Notes: generated by a model not told the origin, from the letters alone. A stretch of DNA of 64,000 nt from Actinomycetales bacterium (GCA_012719445.1 JAAYAH010000222.1:1-64000), one strand, 5' to 3'; counted from the first letter of the stretch, positions 52,720 to 61,433 are shown. Made by a program: numbers and translations.

Positions 52720-53926
52720 CCGTCGTCGACCACCCGTACAGACGGTCGTCGAGTTCCCGGACGCATCGCTGGTGTTGGTGAGGTGTCAGCTCGCGTCGTA
52801 CCTCGCGGACCCGGTCCATGCCCATCGCGTACCAGGTGCGCTCCAGTTGGTCGAGGGCGCGCAGCACGTAGCGGCAGGCCTCTTCGGGGTCGCCGGCTGC
52901 TGCCTCGACCGCGGCGAGGTCTCCGAGGACGACCGTCGTCTGCTTCTCCTCGCCCGGACTGAGGGCGTCGAGCACTCCGAGCAGGGTCTCGCGGGCCTGG
53001 GGCAGGTGTCCGGCCTTCAACTGGGTGTTGCCCTTGAACGCCGCCAGCCGGACCGGGCTGAACCAGTCCAGCCACGGTGGGCTGGGGTGCTCGGATCCGG
53101 TGGCGAGGATGTCCTCGGCGTGTCCGGTCAGGCGTAACGCTGCTCGGGTGTTTCCGCAGCGGGTCTCGCACTCCGCCTCGACCGCGTCCAGCCAGGCGAG
53201 CAGCTCCGCCGAGGCGGCGCCCCGGCGGGCGTAGGTGCGTGCGGCGATCATCCGCTCGACGGCTGCGTCCCGTTGGCCTGCCCAGCCGGGGATGAACGCG
53301 GTGTGGGCCAGGATGGCCGCGCCTAGCAGGGGATCGTCGGCTTCCCCCGCGGCCTGGAGCGCGAGTAGCAGGGTGCCTCCGGTGCGGTCGGCCTCGCGCA
53401 GGTCGAAGAACTCGATGCGTCCGGCGAGTAGGTAGGACTCGGCGAGGGCCGCAGCGACCGTACGACGCGTCTGCCCAGTGGTTTCGGTGAGCAGTGCGCA
53501 GCCGAGGGCGGCGTGGGCCTGGACGGCGGGATGCAGGGTGGCGGGGGCGACCGACCAGTACAGGTGTCGGTGGGCGCGGGTGATGGCTGCGAAGTCGGCG
53601 GCGACGGAGGCCGGTTGCACGGTGACTGGCTGTGTCGGTACCGCCGCCATGCCGATCGCCGCGGTCGTGGACGCGCCAGCGGCAGCTCTCCGGCTATCAC
53701 CTCGCATGACGGGGGACGGGGGGAACCCGAGCAACTCCAGGTCCTGGCCGAGCAGGCGGGTCAGCGCCTTGCCCACCTCGGGTTGTGGGCGCGGAGGGTT
53801 CTCGGACTCCCAGCGACGCACCTGCCGGACTCCCACGCCGAGAGCATCGGCGAGGGCCTGCTGGGAGCCGAATCCGGCTGCCAGGCGCGCTGCCTTGAGG
53901 CGGGTGTTGCCCGCGGGTCGTGGCAT
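52700..53926 (-). CDS. XRE-family HTH regulator with a TPR-like C-terminal domain
   Basis: 408 residues from ATG 53926, eight bases after GGAGG. Residues 8-65 form a helix-turn-helix (LKAARLAAGFGSQQALADAL, GVGVRQVRRWESENPPRP). The rest is alpha-helical with repeated pairs like TPR (LAESYLLAGRIEFFDLREAD, AHTAFIPGWAGQRDAAVERM, GNTQLKAGHLPQARETLLGV). Such regulators are common beside mobile and secondary-metabolite genes in actinomycetes and bind a peptide or small ligand. It is divergent from the methyltransferase gene; phased repeats in between may be its operator. Confidence 0.87.
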   Translation of the reverse strand: MPRPAGNTRLKAARLAAGFGSQQALADALGVGVRQVRRWESENPPRPQPEVGKALTRLLGQDLELLGFPPSPVMRGDSRRAAAGASTTAAIGMAAVPTQPVTVQPASVAADFAAITRAHRHLYWSVAPATLHPAVQAHAALGCALLTETTGQTRRTVAAALAESYLLAGRIEFFDLREADRTGGTLLLALQAAGEADDPLLGAAILAHTAFIPGWAGQRDAAVERMIAARTYARRGAASAELLAWLDAVEAECETRCGNTRAALRLTGHAEDILATGSEHPSPPWLDWFSPVRLAAFKGNTQLKAGHLPQARETLLGVLDALSPGEEKQTTVVLGDLAAVEAAAGDPEEACRYVLRALDQLERTWYAMGMDRVREVRRELTPHQHQRCVRELDDRLYGWSTTVSALAR

Positions 53927-54009
53927 GTCCAGCACCTCCGTTGAGTACTGAGGTCAGTGTCGCTCAGAGTCCTTATTCTGACCAGATCACTTTCAGATCA
54001 GGCTAGCAA

Positions 54010-54049
54010 AAGTCCTCTCTGTGCGCCTAGAAGTCCTCTTGAAGTCCTC
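54010..54049. promoter_or_regulatory. Three phased AAGTCCTC repeats between the XRE regulator and the methyltransferase
   Basis: AAGTCCTC starts at 54010, 54031 and 54042: spacings of 21 and 11 bp, that is two turns and one turn of DNA. Just left, AGATCA is repeated 11 bp apart (53984 and 53995). The helical phasing suggests protein binding, most simply by the neighbouring HTH protein. Confidence 0.5.
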
Positions 54050-54170
54050 GTTAGTGCCACATGAGGCGGACATGCTGGTTCTCGACGACCTACGTGGCGA
54101 AGGCCGGGAGTGGCGGCAGTCGATGAGCGTTAGCACTGAGGCGAACGGTGGCATGCGGCTGGAGCGTGGC

Positions 54171-55040
54171 ATGCGGTGTCCGGTGTCGTCGCCACCGGAG
54201 GACAGTGTGCGGGCCAACCCGGCGCGGGTGTACGACGCCTGGCTGGGCGGGAAGAACCACTACGCCGTGGACCGGATCGTCGCCGACCGGATCGCGGCGG
54301 TGACACCGTTCGTGGTGGCTGGAGCCCGGGCCAACCGCGCGTTCCTGCGTCGGGCGGTGACCTACCTGGTCCGGATCGGCGTCGATCAGTTCATCGACGT
54401 CGGGTCCGGGCTCCCGACGGTGCGCAACGTGCACGAGGTAGCCCGGCGGGTCAATCCCACTGCCCGCGTGGCCTACGTGGACCTCGACCCGGTGGTACTG
54501 GCGCACGCCCGGGCACTGCTGGCCACCGACGAGCACACGATCGTGGTCGAGGGTGATGCCCGGAACCCGCGGGCGATCCTCACCGACCCCGCATTGACGG
54601 CGCACCTGGATCTGTCCAGGCCGGTGGCCGTGCTGTTCGTCGCCGTCCTGCACTTCCTCACCGACACCGATGACCCCGGTGCCGTGGTGGACGCCTTCCG
54701 CCGTGCCATGGCCCCGGGCAGTCACGTGGTCATCTCCCACGTGACTCCCGGGGAGCCTGGTCAGGAGTCCGGCATGGCCCAGGCCGTGGGGCTATGCGCC
54801 AGCGGGGCGGCGCCGTTCACCCCGCGGACCCGCGCTCAGGTCCGGCAGCTGTTCACCGGGTTCGAGCTGGTGGATCCGGGCGTGGTGCCGGCGCAGCGCT
54901 GGCGTCCTCACGGGCCCCAGGCCCGCACCGTTCTTCCGATCATCGCCGGAGTCGGTCGCCTGCACGGCGCGGGCGCGACTCCACCGCGTCGAGGGATCAG
55001 TTCGAGGAGGAGGTGCACGGTGACCGATCCACCGACCTAG
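54171..55040 (+). CDS. SAM-dependent methyltransferase of the DUF574 type
   Basis: 289 residues from ATG 54171, seven bases after GGAG; earlier in-frame ATGs at 54123 and 54021 are alternatives. The opening NPARVYDAWLGGKNHYAVDR is the family signature. The SAM pocket is FIDVGSGLPTVRNVHEVA with acidic YVDLDPVVLAHARALL, then DARNPRAIL and VAVLFVAVLHFLTD. These enzymes are highly expanded in actinomycetes; targets are mostly unknown. The C-terminal 25 residues are basic. It is followed by a terminator-like hairpin and heads the cassette with the SAH-hydrolase-like gene, whose substrate would be its by-product. Confidence 0.9.
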   Translation: MRCPVSSPPEDSVRANPARVYDAWLGGKNHYAVDRIVADRIAAVTPFVVAGARANRAFLRRAVTYLVRIGVDQFIDVGSGLPTVRNVHEVARRVNPTARVAYVDLDPVVLAHARALLATDEHTIVVEGDARNPRAILTDPALTAHLDLSRPVAVLFVAVLHFLTDTDDPGAVVDAFRRAMAPGSHVVISHVTPGEPGQESGMAQAVGLCASGAAPFTPRTRAQVRQLFTGFELVDPGVVPAQRWRPHGPQARTVLPIIAGVGRLHGAGATPPRRGISSRRRCTVTDPPT

Positions 55041-55068
55041 AGCCCGAGAGCCGGCTCATTCAGGTGGG

Positions 55069-55107
55069 CCGGGCCACCCGCAGCTGGCACGCGTGGGGGT
55101 GGCCCGG
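55069..55107. terminator. 11-bp hairpin after the methyltransferase gene
   Basis: CCGGGCCACCC (55069-55079) and GGGTGGCCCGG (55097-55107) pair perfectly around a 17-nt loop, 29 bp past the stop. Likely an intrinsic terminator without U-tract. Confidence 0.55.
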
Positions 55108-55230
55108 TCAGGGGCTTGCACCCCGGTATCGGATGGTACCGGGGCAATCGTGCTCGTTGCGGCACACAGCAGGTGTCGCGTCCCCCGGGACCGCAGGCGC
55201 AGGCCACGGCACATGGGGAGCTGAGCAGGG

Positions 55231-55617
55231 TTGAGGCCCGCAGAACACCACCGGCACGAACCGAACCACCACATCACCGACGACCCGGTATCCCTGGGGG
55301 ATGGTGAGGACGACCAGGTCCCCTGGGTCCCGGTCACTCCTGGCGAGGTGCAGCATCTTCTCGCCGCCTATCGGCAGGCGCAGGCCTTCGCCGAGGTCCT
55401 GCGCGGATTGCTGCTGGCAGCCGGGCTGCCCGCGACGGATCTCCCAGTGATCGTTGCGAGTGTCGATGCCGACGGCGAGCCGGTGGTTCGGGTGAGCCGG
55501 CTCGATCAGGGGTCGTGGCGGCGTCTGGAATGCCTCTGGCACGAAACGCGGCGGGCACAGCGAGCAGGCGGCGTCGGGATGGGTGGACGCCGAGCCCGAC
55601 GCATGCGAGCCGCGTGA
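55231..55617 (+). CDS. Hypothetical protein
   Basis: 128 codons from TTG 55231 with GAGCAGGG upstream; a GTG in PWVPVTPG further in is another possible start. The middle (PGEVQHLLAAYRQAQAFAEV, LRGLLLAAGLPATDLPVI) forms a helix pair, then a beta segment VVRVSRLDQGSWRRLECLW. The C-terminal end is Arg/Gly-rich. Small proteins like this occur beside AICE genes; no function known. The 289-bp gap after it (55618-55906) holds no other gene I can support. Confidence 0.5.
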   Translation: MRPAEHHRHEPNHHITDDPVSLGDGEDDQVPWVPVTPGEVQHLLAAYRQAQAFAEVLRGLLLAAGLPATDLPVIVASVDADGEPVVRVSRLDQGSWRRLECLWHETRRAQRAGGVGMGGRRARRMRAA

Positions 55618-55906
55618 GACAGGGCATGGAGGCCGCCAACAGCGTGCCTGGCCGTGCCTGGCGGGGTGTGTCACCGGAGCCCCGCATCGTCACGGTGGTG
55701 GATCGGGCGCGGGCGGGTGCCGGGCCGGGACCGGCGCCTCAGCGCCGCATGCCCGGCCCGAGCACCAGGGTCGCGCCCCGGCCCCGCCAGGGGCCGGGCT
55801 TGATGAGTAGGGCGAATGTTGCACAACTCCGCTCGCCGGCCGGATCCCCGGCGCTGGTCGGCGAGCGGCCGTGGGTCGGTTGTCGGCGCGGGTGGAAGGA
55901 AGCGGG

Positions 55907-57028
55907 ATGGAGCCGTTCGAGCGGGCACGTCTGGACGCCTACTTCGCGCGGATCGCGCAGACGTTCGCGCCGCCGGAAGCGGTGTCGTCGTTGCTGGTCA
56001 CGCACCTGCTGGTGGAGCGGCCGGGGTTCGTGCGGGCGGTGGCGTCGGTGTCGCGGCTGCGGGTAGTGCTGCCAAAGCCGAAGTCGGTGGTGCCGGCGGT
56101 GCGCTCGGAGGTGGAGACCATCGCACCGTGTGCGGAGCTGTCCCGGGAGATGTTCACCGATCCGGACTCGGCGGTGGGGTTCCTGGAGGCACACGCGGCG
56201 GGGGAGCCGGTGGTGTTGCTGGACGTCGGGGGGTACTTCGCGCCGTCCCTGTCGGCGGTGGCGAAGGGGTTCTCCGGTCGGCTGGTGGGGGTGGTGGAGG
56301 ACACCGAGAACGGTCATCGCCGCTACGCGGAGATGCAGGAGTTGCCGTGTCCGGTGGTGTCGGTGGCCCGGTCACCACTGAAGGACCCGGAGGATTACCT
56401 GGTGGGGCAGTCGGTGGTGTTCTCCACCGAGGCGTTGATGCGCGGCCGGGGAGACATTCTGCCCGGCAGGGCGGCGCTGGTGATCGGGTTCGGGAAGCTC
56501 GGGTCGAGCATCGCCCGGTTGTTGCAGGCCAAGGGGGTGCAGGTCACGGTCTACGACGTGGATCCGATTCGACGGACACACGCGTTGAGCCAGGGGTTCG
56601 CGGTCGCCCCGGACCGGCGGGCGGCGTTGGCCGGTGCGGGCGTGGTGTTATGCGCCACGGGCGCGCTGGCTCTGCGCGGGGAGGACTTCACCTGCCTGCG
56701 CAACGGCGCGTACGTGGCCACGGTGACCAGTAGCGAGGACGAGCTGGAACTCGCCGGCTTGCCCGAGGTCTACACCTGCGCGCCGGCTGGGGAGCACGTG
56801 GCGCGGTGGGAGACGACGGGGCACTACTTCTACCTGCTCAACGGTGGGAACGCGGTGAACTTCCTGCACGGGGCTAGCGTGGGGCCGTTCATCTTCCTGA
56901 TCCAGGCCGAGATACTCGCCGGTGTCGCCATGCTCGCTCGGGGGGACCTCAGCCCGGGACTGCACGAGGTCGACGACGCTGCCCGCGCGGTTATCGCGGC
57001 GATGTGGCTGGACTACTTCAACAGGTGA
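55907..57028 (+). CDS. S-adenosylhomocysteine hydrolase-like NAD-binding protein
   Basis: 373 residues from ATG 55907 after GGAAGCGGG. The C-terminal half has a Rossmann NAD site LVIGFGKLGSSIARLLQAKG, VTVYDVDPIR, GVVLCATGALAL and NGAYVATVTSSEDEL; LNGGNAVNFLHGASVG stands where SAH hydrolase has its closing loop. The N-terminal half keeps VVEDTENGHRRYAEM, comparable to the hydrolase EETTTGVHRL. Length is below the usual 430-480 and several catalytic residues of true SAH hydrolase cannot be found, so it may act on a related nucleoside. It pairs with the Nudix gene six bases downstream and lies near a SAM methyltransferase. Confidence 0.8.
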   Translation: MEPFERARLDAYFARIAQTFAPPEAVSSLLVTHLLVERPGFVRAVASVSRLRVVLPKPKSVVPAVRSEVETIAPCAELSREMFTDPDSAVGFLEAHAAGEPVVLLDVGGYFAPSLSAVAKGFSGRLVGVVEDTENGHRRYAEMQELPCPVVSVARSPLKDPEDYLVGQSVVFSTEALMRGRGDILPGRAALVIGFGKLGSSIARLLQAKGVQVTVYDVDPIRRTHALSQGFAVAPDRRAALAGAGVVLCATGALALRGEDFTCLRNGAYVATVTSSEDELELAGLPEVYTCAPAGEHVARWETTGHYFYLLNGGNAVNFLHGASVGPFIFLIQAEILAGVAMLARGDLSPGLHEVDDAARAVIAAMWLDYFNR

Positions 57029-57034
57029 GGTGTG

Positions 57035-57580
57035 ATGATCACAGCGGCGGCTATCCGGGACACCCTCCTCGGCTACCTGCGACGTCACCCGACCGAACAG
57101 GTCGAACTGGCCCCCGTGCTGGATCTCCTGGGCGCCGGGGCTGACCTGACCAGTCGGTCCGAGGCCCGTGGACATCTCACCGCCGGCGCGATCCTCCTCG
57201 ACGGTCGCGGACGGGTGTTGCACGTCCACCACCGGGCGTTGTCGCGGTGGCTGCTGCCCGGCGGGCACCTCGAACCCGGCGACACCGACCTGCAACATGC
57301 CGCGCTGCGGGAACTCAGCGAAGAGACCGGCATTGACCCCGCACGCGTGAGCGCGGTCGGGCAGGAGCCGGTGCACATCGACGTCCACCCCATTCCCGCG
57401 AACCCGGCCAAGGGCGAACCGGACCACCAGCACATCGACCTGCGCTACCTGTTCCGCACCGACGGCGATGTCCAGCAGCTGCAGGCCGAGGAGGTCATCG
57501 ACGCCGCCTGGCGGGAGGTCGGGGCCATGACCGATCCCGTTCTCCGGGAACGCATCACACTCGCTGTCGCCGACGCTTGA
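57035..57580 (+). CDS. Nudix hydrolase
   Basis: 181 residues from ATG 57035 (GTG 57032 also possible). The Nudix box is GGHLEPGDTDLQHAALRELSEETG, here quoted only by its ends: GGHLEPG and RELSEETG, giving the metal-binding REx2EE. A helical N-terminal part (about 1-45) precedes the Nudix fold (45-170). Nudix enzymes cut nucleoside diphosphates linked to another group. Coupled to the SAH-hydrolase-like gene; Nudix genes are frequent cargo of AICEs, possibly acting on a signal nucleotide or sanitising pools. Confidence 0.92.
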   Translation: MITAAAIRDTLLGYLRRHPTEQVELAPVLDLLGAGADLTSRSEARGHLTAGAILLDGRGRVLHVHHRALSRWLLPGGHLEPGDTDLQHAALRELSEETGIDPARVSAVGQEPVHIDVHPIPANPAKGEPDHQHIDLRYLFRTDGDVQQLQAEEVIDAAWREVGAMTDPVLRERITLAVADA

Positions 57581-57694
57581 TTTTCACCGCACCCGGCCGA
57601 TCCCCGATGCCGCTGCCCCCGGGCCGGGCCTTCGGTGGCCGGCGCGTCGACCGGCCGGCTGCCGCCGCGCCTGTCGTTTCCGCGGCAGAACAGC

Positions 57695-58531
57695 TCACCG
57701 TGCGCTGGTCTCCTGGGTGAGGGACAGCAGAGTGGGGTTCAGGCACAGTTCCTCCCGCAGCATCGATTGGCTCTGATCCCCCGCCCCGGTGGTGGTGCGG
57801 GTGTGGATGAGCAGCGGGACACCCTCGTCGGCCTTGAGGGTGGTCGCCTCGTCGGGGGTGGGCATGCGGGCGGTCGTGGCGTCGTGCCAGGACAGGTCCC
57901 GGCCGGCTGCTGTTAGGTGTCCGTAGAGGGCGGCGGGGGCGGCGAACGGGTCGGCCTCGATGCCGGGGACGGTGGTGCACACCGTGAAGGGGACCCACAT
58001 CCGGTGTACGACCCGGGCGCCGCTGGGGTGGGTCAGGAGCCGTTCGCAGACGAACACCGGCTCGCCCTCCGCCATCCCCAGTTGGGGGGCGAGGGCCTGG
58101 TCGACGGTGGTGCGGTAGCGGGTCGGCTCCTCGACCAGGGTCCAGCCGTCGTCCTCCCAGGTGTGGAACCGATCGCCTACTCGACGGATGGTGAGGTCGA
58201 GGTCCACCGGTTGGGTGGGGGCAAGGCGGACGTAGGTGGCGCGGCCGTGTTCGGTGATGACCAGTCCGGCGGCCCGTAGGGCGCGGACGGCGGCGCGGAC
58301 GGTGATCCGGGAGACCCCGTAGCGGTCGATGAGCACCGTCTCGCTCGGCAGGGGCTCGCCCGGCGCGAGGACGCCGGTGTGGATCTGTTCGCGGAGGTCC
58401 TCGGCGATCTGCTGATAGCGGGGGAGTCGGGCGAGTAGGGCACGTGAGCTGGTCCCCGTACCAGGTGGTGGCCCGTTCGGGACGTCGACCGGGGGAGCGG
58501 TGTGGGGGGTGTCCTGGTTCACGGTGCTCAT
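57695..58531 (-). CDS. GntR-family repressor (KorSA-like, UTRA domain)
   Basis: 278 residues from ATG 58531 after GGAGAGAG. A Pro-rich N-terminal tail (1-35) precedes a winged helix (38-103: RYQQIAEDLREQIHTGVLAP, PLPSETVLIDRYGVSRITVR) and a UTRA ligand domain (about 120-270). In pSAM2 the equivalent KorSA represses the transfer and activator genes; the position here, divergent from the transfer genes with repeated CTCGTCAT motifs between, supports the same role. It is convergent with the Nudix gene. Confidence 0.88.
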   Translation of the reverse strand: MSTVNQDTPHTAPPVDVPNGPPPGTGTSSRALLARLPRYQQIAEDLREQIHTGVLAPGEPLPSETVLIDRYGVSRITVRAAVRALRAAGLVITEHGRATYVRLAPTQPVDLDLTIRRVGDRFHTWEDDGWTLVEEPTRYRTTVDQALAPQLGMAEGEPVFVCERLLTHPSGARVVHRMWVPFTVCTTVPGIEADPFAAPAALYGHLTAAGRDLSWHDATTARMPTPDEATTLKADEGVPLLIHTRTTTGAGDQSQSMLREELCLNPTLLSLTQETSAR

Positions 58532-58689
58532 CTCTCTCCGTGGGGGTCCTGCCGGCGCCTCGTGGCCGGTGTTCTGGGGACCCGTGGCCTGCATCTCGAC
58601 CCGTCTCGTGTGGTCGTGTGTGACGGGAGTGCACCCCAGTTCTGTCGTGTAGCTGGAGTCAACCGGAGCGCACCAGTGTTACCCGTACG

Positions 58690-58766
58690 CTCGTCATCAT
58701 AAGTACTTGACCTGTCGTCGTCCAGACGGTTCACTTCTCTGGCACTCGTCATAACGAGATGACGAG
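58690..58766. promoter_or_regulatory. Putative GntR (KorSA-like) operators: CTCGTCAT repeats
   Basis: CTCGTCAT at 58690-58697 recurs at 58745-58752 and in inverse form ATGACGAG at 58759-58766; the last two form a perfect 8-6-8 palindrome 24 bp before the first transfer-region gene. TTGACC (near 58707) and, on the other strand, TATGAT overlapping the first copy look like promoter elements. This fits repression of both divergent transcripts. Confidence 0.6.
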
Positions 58767-58795
58767 CTTGATGAGAGTGAGAGGCAGGGATGGTC

Positions 58796-59164
58796 ATGAG
58801 ATCGATTCCGGTGAAGGAGAGCGCGTTCGCGGGGCTGATGTGCGTGATGGCCCCGGAGCCGAAGTTGGTCGACGTCAAGACCGGCGAGGTGAAACGGGAC
58901 CAGGCCACCGGGCAGACGGTGTGGACCGTGGGGGTGTGTGCCCTGCGCGGCCGGGACTCCTCGGTGATCCAGATCTCGGTCGTGGGGGAACCTCGCGGCC
59001 TGAGTGTGGGGATGCCGCTGCGGGTGGTGGATCTGGAAGCCACTCCGTGGGAGCGGGAGGGACGGTCCGGGATCGCCTGGCGAGCCGGGCAGGTCCTGTC
59101 CGCCACCGAGGCGCCGCCTGGACCCACCACTGGTGGGCGTGGCGGTGGAAAGGAGGGTCAGTGA
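58796..59164 (+). CDS. SCO3933-family regulatory protein of AICEs
   Basis: 122 residues from ATG 58796 (ATG 58790 two codons earlier is also possible; AGGCAGGG precedes). The start MRSIPVKESAF and the phrases KLVDVKTGEVKRDQATGQTVWTV (quoted as two parts in the family pattern), SVVGEP and GMPLRVVDLEATPW fit this small family found next to traSA-like genes. A beta-rich single domain; its role in transfer or copy control is not established. Its stop overlaps the start of the translocase gene. Confidence 0.82.
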   Translation: MRSIPVKESAFAGLMCVMAPEPKLVDVKTGEVKRDQATGQTVWTVGVCALRGRDSSVIQISVVGEPRGLSVGMPLRVVDLEATPWEREGRSGIAWRAGQVLSATEAPPGPTTGGRGGGKEGQ

Positions 59165-60708
59165 CCTTGGCCCTACCGGTGCTCGGCGGGATAGGCCCGG
59201 CCTCGGTGGCCGAGCCCGCCCCGGCCGGGCAGGAGGGGCCGTGGTGGCCGGTGGCTGTCGTCACCGCCGCCGTGCTCGCCGTCGTCGTGGCGCGGTGGGG
59301 GATGGAACGTCTCCGGGTATCCCGACCGCGGGTGTGGTGGCCGCTGTTCGGGGCGCCGGTGGCGTTGTGGCGGCTGGCGTGCACATGGCGGGTGTTGTGC
59401 GAGGGCTGCGACCTCGTGCTCCCCGCCCGGCACGCCACTCGCTATGGACTGCTCACGTCCGGATCCCGCCGTCATCGCGGCGGTGGGGTGATCGTGCGGG
59501 GAGCCCCGGTGCGGGTCATCGTGCCGCGGCGGGTCGGGCTACGCCTGACGTCGACAGGGTTCATGGTCACGGTCCGGTTGTTCGCCTCCCAGACCCCTGG
59601 GGCCTACGCGAAGGCGGCCGAGGCGATGGCACACGCCTGGCGGGTCCACGCCGTCCGGGTGGCCTGTCCCCGTCCCGGGACGGTGACTTTGACTGCGATC
59701 GGGTTCGATCCGCTCCGCCATCCGGGCCAGGCACGGTCGGCACGATCCGGCGGCGGTACCGGGCTCGCCGGTCTGGGGTCTGCGTCGGGTCCGCGGGTCC
59801 CGGTTGTCCGGCGGCAAGATCTGGCGGTGGAGGTCGGTTCCCGGGAGGACGGCACCGCGTGGGTGATCGACCTCGTCGAACGGCCGCATCACCTCGTCAC
59901 CGGCGCCACCCGGTCGGGCAAGTCCACCCTCACCGCGGCGCTGATCGCCGGCCTCGCCCCGCATCGGGTGGCGCTGGTCGGGATCGATGCCAAGGGCGGG
60001 ATGGAACTGGACCCGTTCACCCCGCGGCTGTCGAACCTTGCCACCACCCGCGCCGAGGCTGTCGCCGTGACCGAGGCGTTGGTGGACGAGGTCCTCGACC
60101 GCATGGGCACCTGCCGTATCAACGGGGTGCGTTCGGTCTGGGACCTGCCCGTGGAGCTGCGTCCGGTGCCGGTGCCGGTGCCGGTGGTGGTGGTCGTGGA
60201 CGAGGTCGCGGAGATCTTCCTGTATGCCGACCGCTCCGGCAGGGACGAAGCCACGCGGTGTGTGACCGCCCTGGTGCGGCTGGCCCAGCTCGGCGCGGCA
60301 TTGGGGGTGCATCTGTGGGTCGCCGGTCAGCGCTTCGGCTCCGACCTCGGCCCCGGCGCCACCCTGCTCCGCGCCCAACTGGTGGGGCGGATCTGCCACC
60401 GGGTCGCCGACGTCGAGACCGCCGAGATGACCCTGGCCGGCCTTCCCGCCGAGGCCGTCCAGGCCGCCTTGCAGATCCCCACCGGCCTGCCGGGGGTGGC
60501 CGTGGTCGGCGATGACTCCGCGAACTGGACCAGGGCCCGCAGCGTGCACCTGGACCTGGATGAGGCCATCGCCACCGCCCACCACCACGCCGACCTCCGG
60601 GTGGACCTCCCTGAGGTCACCGCGGCCCTGGACCAGATCCGCTGCCGGGGGCGGCACCGCGACGACGGCCCGGATGACAACCACGGCGGTGAACCCTCAT
60701 GGCGTTGA
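59161..60708 (+). CDS. FtsK/SpoIIIE-type DNA translocase for conjugation (TraSA/TraB-like)
   Basis: 515 residues from GTG 59161 with AGGAGGG upstream. One or two membrane segments near the N-terminus (WWPVAVVTAAVLAVVVARWG) anchor it. The motor has Walker A GATRSGKST (248-256), Walker B VVVVVDEVAEI (near 346), and VHLWVAGQRFGSD and LLRAQLVGRI after it. In actinomycetes a single such protein moves double-stranded DNA between mycelia. The C-terminus overlaps the next small gene by 10 bases. Part of the AICE transfer operon. Confidence 0.93.
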   Translation: MTLALPVLGGIGPASVAEPAPAGQEGPWWPVAVVTAAVLAVVVARWGMERLRVSRPRVWWPLFGAPVALWRLACTWRVLCEGCDLVLPARHATRYGLLTSGSRRHRGGGVIVRGAPVRVIVPRRVGLRLTSTGFMVTVRLFASQTPGAYAKAAEAMAHAWRVHAVRVACPRPGTVTLTAIGFDPLRHPGQARSARSGGGTGLAGLGSASGPRVPVVRRQDLAVEVGSREDGTAWVIDLVERPHHLVTGATRSGKSTLTAALIAGLAPHRVALVGIDAKGGMELDPFTPRLSNLATTRAEAVAVTEALVDEVLDRMGTCRINGVRSVWDLPVELRPVPVPVPVVVVVDEVAEIFLYADRSGRDEATRCVTALVRLAQLGAALGVHLWVAGQRFGSDLGPGATLLRAQLVGRICHRVADVETAEMTLAGLPAEAVQAALQIPTGLPGVAVVGDDSANWTRARSVHLDLDEAIATAHHHADLRVDLPEVTAALDQIRCRGRHRDDGPDDNHGGEPSWR

Positions 60709-60893
60709 CGGTCTCCGGGGTGTTCGTGTTCGGCCTGGCCACCTGGATCTGCTGGCGCACCTTCGGCCTGCGCGTCTCGCACGCGATCTGCGCCGGGCTG
60801 CTGGGGTTCTTCCTCGCCGAGACCGGGCTCGCGCCCGCCATCCGCCACGGAGTGAGCGCGGTCTTCGCCTGGATCGCCTCCTGGCACCTGTGA
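60699..60893 (+). CDS. Small membrane protein of the transfer operon (Spd-like)
   Basis: 64 residues from ATG 60699, overlapping the translocase gene end. Two hydrophobic segments (LTVSGVFVFGLATWICW and AICAGLLGFFLAETGLA). Small Spd proteins in AICEs help spread DNA through the recipient mycelium; the assignment rests on position and topology only. Confidence 0.72.
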   Translation: MALTVSGVFVFGLATWICWRTFGLRVSHAICAGLLGFFLAETGLAPAIRHGVSAVFAWIASWHL

Positions 60894-60949
60894 CCCGCCG
60901 TGAAGCGATCCGTGTCCGTGACGAGCCCGTGGAGGGAGGTGATACCTGG

Positions 60950-61084
60950 ATGAGTTACAGCGATCTGGACTGCCCGAGGTGCAAGGGCCTGGGTGACCTG
61001 CCGGCCGGGACGGTCTACCGGCTCACCGGCCCGGTCCCCCGGACCCGGCGATGCCGCCGCTGCCGGGGCACCGGCCTGATCTGA
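60950..61084 (+). CDS. 44-residue double C-x-x-C protein
   Basis: ATG 60950 follows GGAGGGAGGTGAT. Two zinc-knuckle-like motifs CPRCKGLG and CRRCRGTG, as in DnaJ-type zinc fingers, are 27 residues apart. A GTG at 60890 overlapping the previous stop would add 20 residues. Likely a small AICE protein with nucleic acid or protein binding. Confidence 0.7.
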   Translation: MSYSDLDCPRCKGLGDLPAGTVYRLTGPVPRTRRCRRCRGTGLI

Positions 61085-61139
61085 CCCGCACCCCCACCGA
61101 TCACACCGTGACGGTGGGCCCCCTGGAAGGAGACCTGCG

Positions 61140-61433
61140 ATGACCCACATGCCAAGACCGGTCCCGGCTGCCCGCCCCGCCCCCATGGCGGGCGGCCGGC
61201 CCCCGGCCATCACGACCCCCGAACACCACACCACCGGGCTTGCCCGGCACGGACAGCCTCCTGTCGCCGGACGGGTCCAGCAGCGGAGGGAGAACGCATG
61301 GACAGAGCAACACCCGAGACGACACCTCGAACCGCGACGACGACCACCACACGGACGACGCACGACACCACGACGACGACGCGGCGTCAGGCAACGGGAC
61401 CCGCCGAACCCCAGGCCCCGAACCACGGACTGA
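61140..61433 (+). CDS. Hypothetical Pro/Arg/His-rich protein overlapping repSA
   Basis: 97 codons from ATG 61140 with a good ribosome site (GGAAGGAG). The sequence is low-complexity (Pro, Arg, His) and its last 45 codons overlap the repSA 5' end in another frame. It may be a real short leader gene for repSA that ends differently, or a chance frame; the strong ribosome site is the main argument for it. Confidence 0.35.
   Translation: MTHMPRPVPAARPAPMAGGRPPAITTPEHHTTGLARHGQPPVAGRVQQRRENAWTEQHPRRHLEPRRRPPHGRRTTPRRRRGVRQRDPPNPRPRTTD

Noticed and set aside
55618-55906. Short open frames between the hypothetical gene and the SAH-hydrolase-like gene
   Set aside because: No ribosome site, no motif, and they overlap stronger frames.
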